Made by a program: the position numbers and the translations under genes
Part shown: positions 26,029 through 33,347 of the stretch, in pieces
Numbering within the stretch: the first letter of the stretch is position 1
Layout of the letters: every line of letters begins with the position of its first letter
Virus record (IMG/VR): IMGVR_UViG_3300032163_000048
Coordinates: 1-38,981 of that record
Length of the DNA: 38,981 nt
Direction: 5' to 3' (one strand)
From: a virus
Notes under the pieces: model-generated
The model's database searches: none
What the model was told of the DNA's origin: nothing
Seen by the model: the letters and a program-made list of their open reading frames with translations, nothing else

Positions 26029-26402
26029 AAGGAAAAAATAAACCTACTCCTTTGAAAGATAAACTCATCATCATTGGCTTGATACTCGGTCTGGTTGCCA
26101 CCTGCTATGGTATATTCACCTATCTGGAAAGATACGCCTTATGTGAGACTGTAGATAAAGTTACCCAGAAGTTTGATAAGGCGATGGAACAAATGGATAT
26201 AAGACAACAGAAGCAGATGGATTTAATTGATTATAAGTTGCTGGCCTTGGAATTGAAACAGGTGGAGGAACAGATTTATCAGATAGAGAAGAACTTCGGT
26301 TCAACTCCTAAAGACCCAGTTAAGAAAGCAGACCTCGAAAGACTTAAACGGAGAAGGGAAGAGATTCTAATTGAGCAGAGGACATTGAAAGAAAAGAAAT
26401 AG
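26025..26402 (+). CDS. Membrane-anchored coiled-coil protein, candidate inner spanin
   Basis: This 125-residue protein has a short positive N-terminus, a single membrane helix (about residues 13-32) and a long coiled coil (about 45-125). An inner-membrane anchor with a periplasmic coiled coil is the layout of Rz-type inner spanins. A lipoprotein of Rz1 shape follows 0.4 kb downstream. The spanin call is inference from topology and context. Confidence 0.55.
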   Translation: MKGKNKPTPLKDKLIIIGLILGLVATCYGIFTYLERYALCETVDKVTQKFDKAMEQMDIRQQKQMDLIDYKLLALELKQVEEQIYQIEKNFGSTPKDPVKKADLERLKRRREEILIEQRTLKEKK

Positions 26403-26418
26403 GAAGGAGGTGGTATAA

Positions 26419-26607
26419 ATGGGAGCAAGTTGGAAGACGACAGTATTGGGGATCTTGGCTATTCTCGGAGCAGTCATTTCCGCTGCGGTTGCACTCATCG
26501 GGGGGAAAGCCCTTGACTGGACTGCGATCATGTCTGCCATCATGGCAGGAGTAGGTCTAATCTGTGCCAAGGATAGCAACGTCACGGGAGGAACAGTAGC
26601 ACAATGA
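26419..26607 (+). CDS. Holin-like two-helix membrane protein
   Basis: This 62-residue protein has two hydrophobic segments (residues 7-26 and about 35-51) and ends in AKDSNVTGG. I associate the layout TTVLGI...AIMAGVGLICAKDxNVTGG with small membrane proteins in phage lysis regions. It would permeabilise the inner membrane to release the endolysin. AGGAGG precedes the ATG. It overlaps the next gene by four bases. Confidence 0.62.
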   Translation: MGASWKTTVLGILAILGAVISAAVALIGGKALDWTAIMSAIMAGVGLICAKDSNVTGGTVAQ

Positions 26608-26873
26608 CAGACAATATTTTAAGCCTCAAGTCGGTAGGGGAAATGGTCGGAGGATTAATCTCTGGAGGCGGGGTCAGTTCCATTGCCGGAGCAATCGACA
26701 AGGGACTGGCCCTTATTCTTCGATTAACTGAGGAGGATCCAGTTAAACGTGCCAAGGCACTTAGAGAGTATGAGATGGAGTTGATGGAACTCATAAAGGA
26801 GGCCCCCAATGCGAAGGATAAAGATCTCACTGATATTTCCTTGGCTTTTATTCGTCTGCTTGATGGCAAGTAG
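26604..26873 (+). CDS. Small lysis-block protein with Gly-rich N-terminus
   Basis: This 89-residue protein has a Gly/Ser/Ile-rich N-terminal segment (MVGGLISGGGVSSIAGAI), weakly hydrophobic, then charged amphipathic helices. It sits between the holin-like gene and the Rz1-like lipoprotein and overlaps the latter by 65 bases in another frame. It may assist lysis, but no family is recognised. Confidence 0.5.
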   Translation: MTDNILSLKSVGEMVGGLISGGGVSSIAGAIDKGLALILRLTEEDPVKRAKALREYEMELMELIKEAPNAKDKDLTDISLAFIRLLDGK

Positions 26874-27021
26874 TTGTGTTACTACTCCCAAGCCTACGAC
26901 TACTGGACTTCCTGAAGGATACTCCATGATTAAGACTTCGGTGTATCAGGAATTATTGGAAAGTTGTCTTAGATGTAAGGGAGAACTTTTGAACTGTCTG
27001 GAGAGGGAAATAAAGAAGTAA
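26809..27021 (+). CDS. Rz1-like outer-membrane lipoprotein (o-spanin candidate)
   Basis: This 70-residue protein has a hydrophobic signal (ISLIFPWLLFVCL) and the lipobox LMASSC, with lipidated Cys at residue 23. A Pro/Thr-rich stretch follows, as in Rz1 proteins. It begins inside the preceding gene in another frame, a nested arrangement like that of Rz/Rz1. AAAGGAGG lies upstream. With an inner spanin it would fuse the inner and outer membranes at the last step of lysis. Confidence 0.68.
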   Translation: MRRIKISLIFPWLLFVCLMASSCVTTPKPTTTGLPEGYSMIKTSVYQELLESCLRCKGELLNCLEREIKK

Positions 27022-27024
27022 TCT

Positions 27025-27243
27025 CTATTGCATCCTCCCTTTTCCTTCCCAACACCAAGCGGTAGGTGCTGTTCGGGGAAAGTAGCAATTCAACCCAATC
27101 TCAACTGCGGGTGCGTTCCCTCCCTGTATTACATTCCTCTGGACAGGGATTACTACGATGTCCGGCGGGTATCGATGGCAAACACCATCCGGTTGACCCT
27201 CCATCTTTTCCCAACAATCACAATCCTTACAGTATGTTTTCAT
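27025..27243 (-). CDS. Cys-rich putative metal-binding phage protein
   Basis: This 72-residue protein has MKTYCKDCDCWEKMEG and GVCHRYPP, followed by CYFPRT and WCWEGKG, giving spaced Cys pairs. I associate this type with small phage proteins of unknown function. It is the last gene of the leftward operon and ends four bases from the rightward lipoprotein gene. The two transcription units are convergent, and no hairpin terminator is visible between them. Confidence 0.6.
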   Translation of the reverse strand: MKTYCKDCDCWEKMEGQPDGVCHRYPPDIVVIPVQRNVIQGGNAPAVEIGLNCYFPRTAPTAWCWEGKGRMQ

Positions 27244-27803
27244 TTCTTCTCCACCAATTCACTAAGTCTCTCTTTAATCACCAAAGAATTAACGTATGGG
27301 GACATAATTATTTTCTCAATCCCCTCCGTTAACTGCTTCACCCTCACTCTTGCTTGTGCTAACTCTCCAATCCAAGGAATGAGGGCTTTTTGTTTCTCTA
27401 AATCCTTCACCTGTAATTCCAACTCCTTGATTTTTGCCTCCATCCAAACAACTTCTTTTCGTTCAATATCATAGCGTTCTTTCCAGTAAATTATCTTCTT
27501 CTCCAACTCCTCCTTTTGGGATTCAAGGTGTTTAACTCTCCATTCAAGTGCATTGATGTAAGCCTGTTTTGCACCTAAAGAGGATTGTTGAGATTGTTCC
27601 TTCATCCATTGAAGTTCTTGATCTTCATGTTCAGCAGTCCATTTAGAGAGTTGGGATTCAAGTTGGGCGATGTGGGAGAGGAGAGTTCTCATTTTATTAA
27701 TAGCATCTGGTGAAATGACAGAACACCACAATGGCTCATTAAGTAATGCTTCCCATGTCGCCCACACAAATCCACATTTAGGACATACCCATCCTTCAAG
27801 CAT
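27240..27803 (-). CDS. Zinc-knuckle coiled-coil protein
   Basis: This 187-residue protein begins with CPKCGFVWATWEALL (C7, C10) and continues as a long coiled coil (about residues 35-160). Only one CxxC pair is clear near the start, with C27 as a possible extra ligand. The stop overlaps the next gene's ATG. It could organise a nucleoprotein complex, but no function is known. Confidence 0.55.
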   Translation of the reverse strand: MLEGWVCPKCGFVWATWEALLNEPLWCSVISPDAINKMRTLLSHIAQLESQLSKWTAEHEDQELQWMKEQSQQSSLGAKQAYINALEWRVKHLESQKEELEKKIIYWKERYDIERKEVVWMEAKIKELELQVKDLEKQKALIPWIGELAQARVRVKQLTEGIEKIIMSPYVNSLVIKERLSELVEKK

Positions 27804-28068
27804 TTTTTCCCTCCTTCTCCCTCAGCAATCTACGGGAAGCAAGCCAACTCCATTTTGACCACAGATAAATTGAGACAACAACATCAGGTGTTTCATTCAA
27901 ATTATTCCCACCAGCCTTTTTAAATGCCTCTTCAAACTCCTGAATATCCAACTCATCCTGTTCCTGATTTATTGCCTTAACCTTAACTCCACACCAACAA
28001 GAATCACTATCCAATATTTCTTTAATGGAACATCCACATTTAGGACACCTCTTATCCATCTCTTTCAT
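27796..28068 (-). CDS. Zinc-ribbon protein with shared C-terminal tail
   Basis: This 90-residue protein has CPKCGCS (C8, C11) and a later CWCG (C24, C26). It ends in LASRRLLREKEGKNA. That ending is almost the same as that of the gene at 28165-28293 and is encoded by a 33-base perfect direct repeat. It overlaps the coiled-coil gene downstream. Confidence 0.55.
   Translation of the reverse strand: MKEMDKRCPKCGCSIKEILDSDSCWCGVKVKAINQEQDELDIQEFEEAFKKAGGNNLNETPDVVVSIYLWSKWSWLASRRLLREKEGKNA
27811..27843. repeat. 33-bp direct repeat, copy 1
   Basis: This segment is identical to 28186-28218, beginning CTCCTTCTCCCTCAGCAATC and continuing to GGGAAGCAAG on the plus strand. On the minus strand both copies encode the end of a small protein (LASRRLLREKE). 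It looks like a recombination scar or a duplicated gene end. Confidence 0.85.
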
Positions 28069-28178
28069 CTTGGCTTCCCTTTAAGAGTAACGAGTTTACA
28101 ATGGGGGCATTCATAATGTTTATACCATCTACTTTTACGTGTTAATTTCATTTTATTGTAGCATCTATAACATTTCAT
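28065..28178 (-). CDS. Tiny zinc-ribbon protein
   Basis: This 37-residue ORF has CYRC at residues 3-6 and CPHC at 24-27, with basic residues between them. AGGAGAGG lies five bases upstream of the ATG at 28178, and the stop overlaps the next gene (ATGA). It is a complete minimal zinc ribbon. Confidence 0.6.
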   Translation of the reverse strand: MKCYRCYNKMKLTRKSRWYKHYECPHCKLVTLKGKPR

Positions 28179-28293
28179 TTTTCCTCTCCTTCTCCCTCAG
28201 CAATCTACGGGAAGCAAGAAAAGTTTGTCTCATTTGCTCCTTTTCTTCACCAGAAAGCATTTCACCATACCATTCTTTTTTAGATTTTCCCAT
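28165..28293 (-). CDS. Small protein with shared C-terminal tail
   Basis: This 42-residue protein starts at the ATG at 28293, which has GGGGAG seven bases upstream. A reading from 28383 would run into the neighbouring gene and is rejected. The C-terminus, LASRRLLREKERKNEML, matches the gene at 27796-28068. It overlaps the next ORF by 14 bases. Function unknown. Confidence 0.5.
   Translation of the reverse strand: MGKSKKEWYGEMLSGEEKEQMRQTFLASRRLLREKERKNEML
28186..28218. repeat. 33-bp direct repeat, copy 2
   Basis: Perfect copy of 27811-27843 at a distance of 375 bases. It lies at the same relative place, near the 3' end of a minus-strand gene and just after a pyrimidine-rich stretch that serves as the SD of the next gene. 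Confidence 0.85.
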
Positions 28294-28294
28294 C

Positions 28295-29026
28295 TTATCT
28301 CCCCGTTGCTGCCATACTCGACATAGACACTGCTTTGACCCCAGGAATATTAAATTCCTTTTTAAGATCTCGCGCTTGATCATTAAGGGGTCCCATGTTG
28401 GCCTTAACGTAGGCCGTAGGGTATTTTCCCTCGCCTATGGCCTTGCAGAGTGCCCGGAGGTCCGTTACTTCGGCGTGCCAGTATTCTTTTACGGTGGCCC
28501 CTGTTAATATAACCTTTGGTGTAGAGGCGGGGGCGGTATAGACCTCGATAGGTTTTTCTTTATCTTCGATAGTTTCAGAGATGAGGGATTCAGCCTCTTC
28601 ATGTGCCCCGACTTCCTCAAGGGCAATAGCTTGAGAAATCCTATCCTCTTCTTCTTTCCACCGGCGATCCATCTCAATTTTGATGGCTTCCTGACGTTGG
28701 CGTTCCATTTCTTCATCTCGAATGCGATCTTGTTCTTTTTTGTAAATTACAATTTGATTGTTAATATACGTCTTTCCCTTGAGATAAGGTTCCTTCAATT
28801 CCTTGATGAGTTTCAGCCATTCCTGATAGGCTCGATATGCCAGTTCTCTTTTTGGATCTAATTTTTCGTCAACGGCTTTAATATTTGCATCAGCCTCAAG
28901 AAAAAGTTCATTAGCAAATGTCAAAGTCTTTTGATCTGATACTTTAGTAGAAAGTGCCATAGTTAAAAATTTAGATCGAGTTTCCTCAATTTCACGCACT
29001 TCTGGTAAATTCATGATAGTTTCCAT
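28295..29026 (-). CDS. Coiled-coil recombination-operon protein (DUF1351-like)
   Basis: This 243-residue protein has a helical, charged central domain (LDPKRELAYRAYQEWLKLIK, then a long Arg/Glu helix). The C-terminal module has WHAEVTDLRALCKAIGEG, PLNDQARDL and VPGVKA-type sequence. Proteins of this shape are common in phage recombination operons next to annealing proteins and exonucleases. The ATG at 29026 is used because AAGGAGA is seven bases upstream. A reading from 29176 lies inside the HNH gene. Confidence 0.6.
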   Translation of the reverse strand: METIMNLPEVREIEETRSKFLTMALSTKVSDQKTLTFANELFLEADANIKAVDEKLDPKRELAYRAYQEWLKLIKELKEPYLKGKTYINNQIVIYKKEQDRIRDEEMERQRQEAIKIEMDRRWKEEEDRISQAIALEEVGAHEEAESLISETIEDKEKPIEVYTAPASTPKVILTGATVKEYWHAEVTDLRALCKAIGEGKYPTAYVKANMGPLNDQARDLKKEFNIPGVKAVSMSSMAATGR

Positions 29027-29531
29027 TTCGTTTTCTCCTTCTTGTATCTTCCCTTTTACAAGGAATGCAATATCCGCTCTTCTTGAGATCAATCGGGTCA
29101 AATTCCAATATTGATTTGAGTTGCCTGCATTTACTACAAATTCTTTCCGTTGAAGGATTCCCGCCAGCATTGACAATTCTCATTCTTTTATGGATCAATC
29201 TATGATAGGCTGCATCTTGGCAAATTAATAAATTTGAATTATGATTATCTTTCTTATTCCCATTGATATGATGTACCATTACGCCCTTCGGAAGTTTCTT
29301 CCCTAATGCCTTCTCGGCGATCAGCACATATAGGCTGGTTCTATCTCTTTTGTGTGGTGGCTTTAATTGACGACCCTTCATAAATTGATTGTGGCAAGAG
29401 TAGGAACAAAATTTCATTTTTCCCTTAACCTGTAAAGGATGCCTTTTGAACTCAAAACCACACTGATCGCAAATGAAAGGCGTATCCTGTTTTCGCCTTA
29501 CCACTTCAACCTGATTTATTGCTTCGTTCAT
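28992..29531 (-). CDS. HNH endonuclease
   Basis: This 179-residue protein has an N-terminal zinc finger (C21, C24, C42, C46), a central HNH motif (VMVHHINGNKKDNHNSNL, then H110 and H114) and a C-terminal second zinc ribbon (C132, C135, C155, C158). Free-standing HNH nucleases of this design act as homing endonucleases in phages. Its last 35 bases overlap the start of the coiled-coil gene downstream, which suggests insertion into the operon. Confidence 0.82.
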   Translation of the reverse strand: MNEAINQVEVVRRKQDTPFICDQCGFEFKRHPLQVKGKMKFCSYSCHNQFMKGRQLKPPHKRDRTSLYVLIAEKALGKKLPKGVMVHHINGNKKDNHNSNLLICQDAAYHRLIHKRMRIVNAGGNPSTERICSKCRQLKSILEFDPIDLKKSGYCIPCKREDTRRRKRNGNYHEFTRSA

Positions 29532-29542
29532 GGGGTTTCCTT

Positions 29543-29755
29543 TTAAAATGGTATTTCATCCTTTTCAGGATATTCCCAAAGTGTATCTGCTATTCTGACT
29601 TTTCCTATAAGTTCCATTACTGAAAATTCTTGCCCACGATAAAGTCGGGCTAATCTTTCGGCTTCTTCTCTTGCCTCAGATAATGAAAAATGAGGATGTA
29701 TCGGAAAATCAATTCTTTCTTTATTACCATTCCAGACAAGCCAAAATTTCATCAT
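29543..29755 (-). CDS. Small hypothetical protein
   Basis: This 70-residue protein starts at the ATG at 29755, with GGAGG four bases upstream; a reading from 29770 would remove that SD. It has a beta-strand start (MKFWLVWNG), then LSEAREEAERLARLYRGQEFSVMEL, an alpha/beta layout. It follows the nuclease gene with a four-base overlap. Not recognised. Confidence 0.5.
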   Translation of the reverse strand: MMKFWLVWNGNKERIDFPIHPHFSLSEAREEAERLARLYRGQEFSVMELIGKVRIADTLWEYPEKDEIPF

Positions 29756-30318
29756 AATTCCTCCTTCCATTGAACTACCCTAAGTAGTCCTAAAAATATG
29801 GGTAATAAAAGTTTTGGGTTTTTTATCGGCTCCAACTTGTAAGTCCCGTCATCGTGAAGATAGAGATCGAATCCAGCCTTAACTTCAATTCCATTTGCCA
29901 AACAACCTTCGAGATAAGCTGCTCCCTGCAATTCATCAACCCTTACAGGGGCACCACTTTTTAAATCGATCATTACCGATCTATTATTTAAAAATCCGAT
30001 TCGATCTATCGTCATACCATATAAAAACTTTGGGTGATAAAGTTTATGCTCGATGTAAGTAGGTTTAAAACCAGTATCTCCTCTAAACTTCACATAGGCA
30101 TCAAAATAGGGTCTAATGTTCTCGTCAACACTTGATTCATCCAATTCGTCCCAGTCGTAATATTGGGTTGCAAGGTGAATCAATCTACCTCTCTCCAGAT
30201 ACCAGGGATCGACCTTCCATCGGTTATCGAGGATGGAAAGGGCCTGTGTGACGGAGATTAATTTCCGGTCCCCAAAGGTATAAGTATGGGTGGTCATGTC
30301 GAGGTTAAGATTGGGCAT
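29752..30318 (-). CDS. PD-(D/E)XK superfamily nuclease (RecB/Cas4-like)
   Basis: This 188-residue protein has RGRLIHLA (residues 43-50), E90, GMTIDRIG with D105, IDLKSG with D118 and K120, and Q131. These fit the order of active-site motifs of RecB-type nucleases. Phage members act as 5'-3' exonucleases that feed single strands to an annealing protein. A candidate annealing protein lies two genes upstream in the operon. CGGAG precedes the ATG. Confidence 0.75.
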   Translation of the reverse strand: MPNLNLDMTTHTYTFGDRKLISVTQALSILDNRWKVDPWYLERGRLIHLATQYYDWDELDESSVDENIRPYFDAYVKFRGDTGFKPTYIEHKLYHPKFLYGMTIDRIGFLNNRSVMIDLKSGAPVRVDELQGAAYLEGCLANGIEVKAGFDLYLHDDGTYKLEPIKNPKLLLPIFLGLLRVVQWKEEL

Positions 30319-30350
30319 TTTTACTCCGATAAGCTGCCGGCCTACTCCAT

Positions 30351-31196
30351 TTACGATTTTGCCATACTTTGATCACGACACATTCTATTTATAGAAGCTG
30401 GTCTTGCCCAAAACTTCTGAAATCTTTTCCATTCGTAATCAGTTCCTCCGTTTTTATTTCTATAAAGCATTGCCATCGGAAGAAATCCCGCCGAATATGC
30501 TTGTTTCATCCGTAGGTCTGCATCATTCAATGAATCTTTTGGATAACCCACCAAACAATAACAACGTATTTTGTGGCTTACTTCTCCTGTCTTGGTGAGG
30601 CCAATTCCAGCATCCCTCAACTTCTTACCCGCTTCAATGAGTGGTTCGAGGTCGTCCTCAGTATCATAGGCAAACCAAACCTGTTGGAGACGTATTTTCT
30701 TTAACTCGTCAATATGCCAAAATTGAAGACGCTTTGCTTCCCATCCACCAGAAAAATCTGCTGCCCTACTTTGTCGCCTAAGCATCTGGAACACTTTCTT
30801 TATATGAAAATCACTACAGGCAAGAAGATTGTCGTCAAGAATATTATAGCCTTCGTTTATTGAAAGTTCTCTAACGGTATTCCCATCTCTTTTCCATACT
30901 GAACAGAACCAACATCGATTAGGGCATCCTCTACTTGTAATCGTTGCGCCCTTTTTTACGAATCTGCCGGGAATAAAATCACCCCCAGGTATATCGAAAG
31001 CTGGCCCTCCTATCTTCACATCTCGATAGAATTTAGACCATGCTTTTAAAAGTCTTTCTCCTTCCTGAATATCCCATGTAAATAAAACCGAGATAGATAC
31101 AGAATCTTCTGGTGGCCTAAAGAGAGGAGGGTCTCCAACAAAAGCCAATTCATCATCGGGAGTCCATTTTGTTTTACGAGGAAATACTCTAATCAT
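30351..31196 (-). CDS. Radical SAM protein in the recombination operon
   Basis: This 281-residue protein has C91-x3-C95-x2-C98 within TSRGCPNRCWFCSVWKR, a radical SAM [4Fe-4S] motif of the SRGCPxxCxFC type. Later segments include IRLQQVWFAYDTEDDLEPLI and CYCLVGYPKDS, which fit barrel strands. The substrate is unknown. The Cys-motif context differs clearly from the radical SAM protein at 8.4-9.4 kb, so it is a separate acquisition. It overlaps the upstream gene (ATGA). Confidence 0.78.
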   Translation of the reverse strand: MIRVFPRKTKWTPDDELAFVGDPPLFRPPEDSVSISVLFTWDIQEGERLLKAWSKFYRDVKIGGPAFDIPGGDFIPGRFVKKGATITSRGCPNRCWFCSVWKRDGNTVRELSINEGYNILDDNLLACSDFHIKKVFQMLRRQSRAADFSGGWEAKRLQFWHIDELKKIRLQQVWFAYDTEDDLEPLIEAGKKLRDAGIGLTKTGEVSHKIRCYCLVGYPKDSLNDADLRMKQAYSAGFLPMAMLYRNKNGGTDYEWKRFQKFWARPASINRMCRDQSMAKS

Positions 31197-32113
31197 TGTG
31201 CGTTCTCGTCCTGTTTCACTACACTCAGACTTTCAATGTCATTGCCAAACTTCGAGGTTTTATATTGGATCTTGAATTGGGTGGTGAGGTCTTTCTCTCT
31301 ATCCACGACATCATAGATAGACTTTGAGAAAGTCTTGAACTCAACTTCCTTCCCGTCTGTGAGACAAACAATAGTGTAGAGTGTGTAGGGTTTTTTGTTT
31401 TTATCAAAGTCTTCCTTCACCTTGATATTGACCACTGGTGCAGTGACGGTTAGGAGACCCTCTTTTGAGGCTTCAGGGGTCTTCTTCTGGGGCTCCTGGA
31501 GGGGTGGTTTTTTCCCATCCCCCATTTCCATTCCATCGGGAAGATCCTCAATATCTTGATCGAAGATATCTGAGGCTGCAGTAATCGTCAAAGTCATATC
31601 TATGAGTGCCCTCTTTTTAGCCATCTTGAGAATCGTGTTGGCAATGTCAACTGGATTCATTCTGACTTGCTTCTGTTGATAAGGAGCCCTTTCTCCTTTC
31701 TTCCATACAGTCCGTTTCCTATCCGTTGGAGCCTCGCTGAACTCTTCTTCGCAAACTGGCTTTCTCCACTTATATTTGTCCTCACCTGAGGAACACTCTC
31801 CGATTCCAACCCCCAACATTACTCCCGTGGTTTGGGAAAATCCACGGACGGCTACCCGATAACGAATTTCATCTTCCGTGGAGAGATCCATTATATTTTC
31901 AGTGGGATCAGCTCCGATTTGAAAAGTAGAAAGAAGTTTTTCAGCTCCTGGCTTGTAAAGAGTGGGCTTTGGTGTGCCGGGGATAATGCCATAATGATGT
32001 CCTTCTTTCATAACTGCACTCATTACCTCCTGAATCAATCTTACCTGGGCGAGTACTTGGACCGCCGTTAACGGCTTTGGTTCCTTTCTGATAATCAATT
32101 CATTTTCCATCAT
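31193..32113 (-). CDS. Candidate ssDNA-annealing protein (HYGxIPGT family)
   Basis: This 306-residue protein has the segment RLIQEVMSAVMKEGHHYG, then IPGTPKPTLYKPGAEKL. This is a distinctive phage family found beside exonucleases and coiled-coil proteins like the one here. A central Pro/Lys/Glu linker (about residues 195-220) leads to a C-terminal OB-like beta domain. An annealing role is inferred from operon company. AAGGAG precedes the ATG at 32113. Confidence 0.6.
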   Translation of the reverse strand: MMENELIIRKEPKPLTAVQVLAQVRLIQEVMSAVMKEGHHYGIIPGTPKPTLYKPGAEKLLSTFQIGADPTENIMDLSTEDEIRYRVAVRGFSQTTGVMLGVGIGECSSGEDKYKWRKPVCEEEFSEAPTDRKRTVWKKGERAPYQQKQVRMNPVDIANTILKMAKKRALIDMTLTITAASDIFDQDIEDLPDGMEMGDGKKPPLQEPQKKTPEASKEGLLTVTAPVVNIKVKEDFDKNKKPYTLYTIVCLTDGKEVEFKTFSKSIYDVVDREKDLTTQFKIQYKTSKFGNDIESLSVVKQDENAQ

Positions 32114-32172
32114 TTTCTCCTTTTATTTGGGTTTAATTCAAGCAGGTCTTTAGGGGGATTCATTTGGGTTCC

Positions 32173-32391
32173 TTAAAAATCCTTCCATCTTTTGATATAA
32201 CCTGATCTTCCAGTACAGGTCCCATCATCCATCAGCCATACATGACCTATTTTTGTAAACCAATAAACATGAGCCCAATTCTTGCCGAATGGATTTTTAT
32301 GCTTAATGGTCATATATACCTCTCCAAAATCATCCTCTAACCATATGCCCTTTACTAATCCTAATTTATGTAAGATTCTGACTAAACTCAT
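32173..32391 (-). CDS. Small hypothetical protein
   Basis: This 72-residue protein is rich in Trp, Gly and Lys with alternating beta segments (GEVYMTIKHKNPFG, HVYWFTKIGHVWLMDDG). AGGAGGG lies just before the ATG. No family is recognised. It sits between the annealing-protein gene and the small membrane proteins. Confidence 0.5.
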   Translation of the reverse strand: MSLVRILHKLGLVKGIWLEDDFGEVYMTIKHKNPFGKNWAHVYWFTKIGHVWLMDDGTCTGRSGYIKRWKDF

Positions 32392-32401
32392 CTTCTCCCT
32401 C

Positions 32402-32488
32402 CTACGTGAAATATAGTAGATAAATTAGTGTCCCCAGACTGATTATTGCAGAAATTATAGCAATGACGAGGAGTTCTTTACGGGTCAT
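32402..32488 (-). CDS. Tiny single-span membrane protein A
   Basis: A 28-residue ORF starts at the ATG at 32488 with GGAAGGG upstream. It has MTRKELL, then one hydrophobic helix to residue 28. It is the third member of a run of three tiny membrane proteins on this strand. Confidence 0.5.
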   Translation of the reverse strand: MTRKELLVIAIISAIISLGTLIYLLYFT

Positions 32489-32491
32489 TTC

Positions 32492-32650
32492 TTACCCTTC
32501 CTTCCCCTTAATTGGCATCCATGTTTTTTTATAATGGTCAATCTGATATTGTAGTTCCCCAATTTTCTTTAGTTGCCCCCTTTCTCCCAAGAGATAGCAG
32601 GATACTCCAACAAAGAAGATTAGGGCGATGATGAGGATGATGAGTTTCAT
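32492..32650 (-). CDS. Small single-span membrane protein B
   Basis: This 52-residue protein begins MKLIILIIALIFFVGVSCYL, one membrane helix, with a charged cytoplasmic or periplasmic tail. AGGAGAGG lies upstream of the ATG at 32650. The ATG overlaps the stop of membrane protein C (ATGA). Confidence 0.55.
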   Translation of the reverse strand: MKLIILIIALIFFVGVSCYLLGERGQLKKIGELQYQIDHYKKTWMPIKGKEG

Positions 32651-32769
32651 TCCTCTCCTACCTTCAGAATCCAAAATAAAAACTTTAAGATTCCACCGAA
32701 GAGCAACACAATCAGCCAGAATGCACTTAAATAGGTAGACAAGATGAAAGATGATGAGGCATAGTCCAT
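32647..32769 (-). CDS. Tiny single-span membrane protein C
   Basis: This 40-residue ORF starts at the ATG at 32769, overlapping the TAA of the preceding gene (TAATG). It has one hydrophobic helix (about residues 11-34) and ends KVGEE. Both ends are coupled by overlap, which argues that it is translated. Confidence 0.5.
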   Translation of the reverse strand: MDYASSSFILSTYLSAFWLIVLLFGGILKFLFWILKVGEE

Positions 32770-32990
32770 TATTCTGTCTCCTGTCCTTTCCTTTCCTTCA
32801 TGTAGCCCTTTGCATCAGCATCGGGGAGATCTGGATTCTTGGTCTTCTTTGTTCTAACTGCCTTGGGGGTTGAGGGGAAATTTATTTCTCCGATGATGAC
32901 ACTCTTTTTTGCCAGCTCAACGGCTTTCTTGAAATGTTTCTTGGCAAGGTTAAATTCTTTGTAAACCTCTTTAACATTGATTGTAAACAT
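32769..32990 (-). CDS. Small basic hypothetical protein
   Basis: This 73-residue protein has an N-terminal amphipathic helix (EVYKEFNLAKKHFKKAVELA), then a basic Pro/Lys/Asp-rich tail. AGGAGGTGAA precedes the ATG. No motif is recognised. Upstream of it (33.00-33.10 kb) I see no gene on either strand. Confidence 0.5.
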   Translation of the reverse strand: MFTINVKEVYKEFNLAKKHFKKAVELAKKSVIIGEINFPSTPKAVRTKKTKNPDLPDADAKGYMKERKGQETE

Positions 32991-33107
32991 GAGTTCACCT
33001 CCTCTCTGGAGATTCCTCTCCTGTGTGGTTTCGGTTTCCCTTTCATCCCCTATCTGTGCTTTCGCATTTCGATAAGTTAATGTCAGGTTGCCGTGAGGCT
33101 GCGCACA

Positions 33108-33347
33108 CTATCCATGCCTGTTCGGATTAGCGGACAACTCCGAGTTCATTCCGTGGACATTCTCTGCCTCTGGCTGAGAAAGACCCTTTCGAGTGGTTTC
33201 GGGGTTTAGGAATTCGGGCGCTCCTGACAAATGATTGTGGGATTCCAATTCGCAATCTTGACAAAATAAACAATTATGAAGCTCCCTGAGACAGAGAGTT
33301 TCTTTTTCTTTCTTCAACAATTCTTTAATTTGGTTTATATGCCCCAT
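33108..33347 (-). CDS. Small Cys-containing hypothetical protein
   Basis: This 79-residue protein has CLRELHNCLFCQDC (C19, C26, C29, C32), which could bind one metal with the later His residues. The C-terminal half is low-complexity and Pro/Asn-rich. It overlaps the upstream gene by 23 bases and has a weak SD. Confidence 0.4.
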   Translation of the reverse strand: MGHINQIKELLKKEKETLCLRELHNCLFCQDCELESHNHLSGAPEFLNPETTRKGLSQPEAENVHGMNSELSANPNRHG

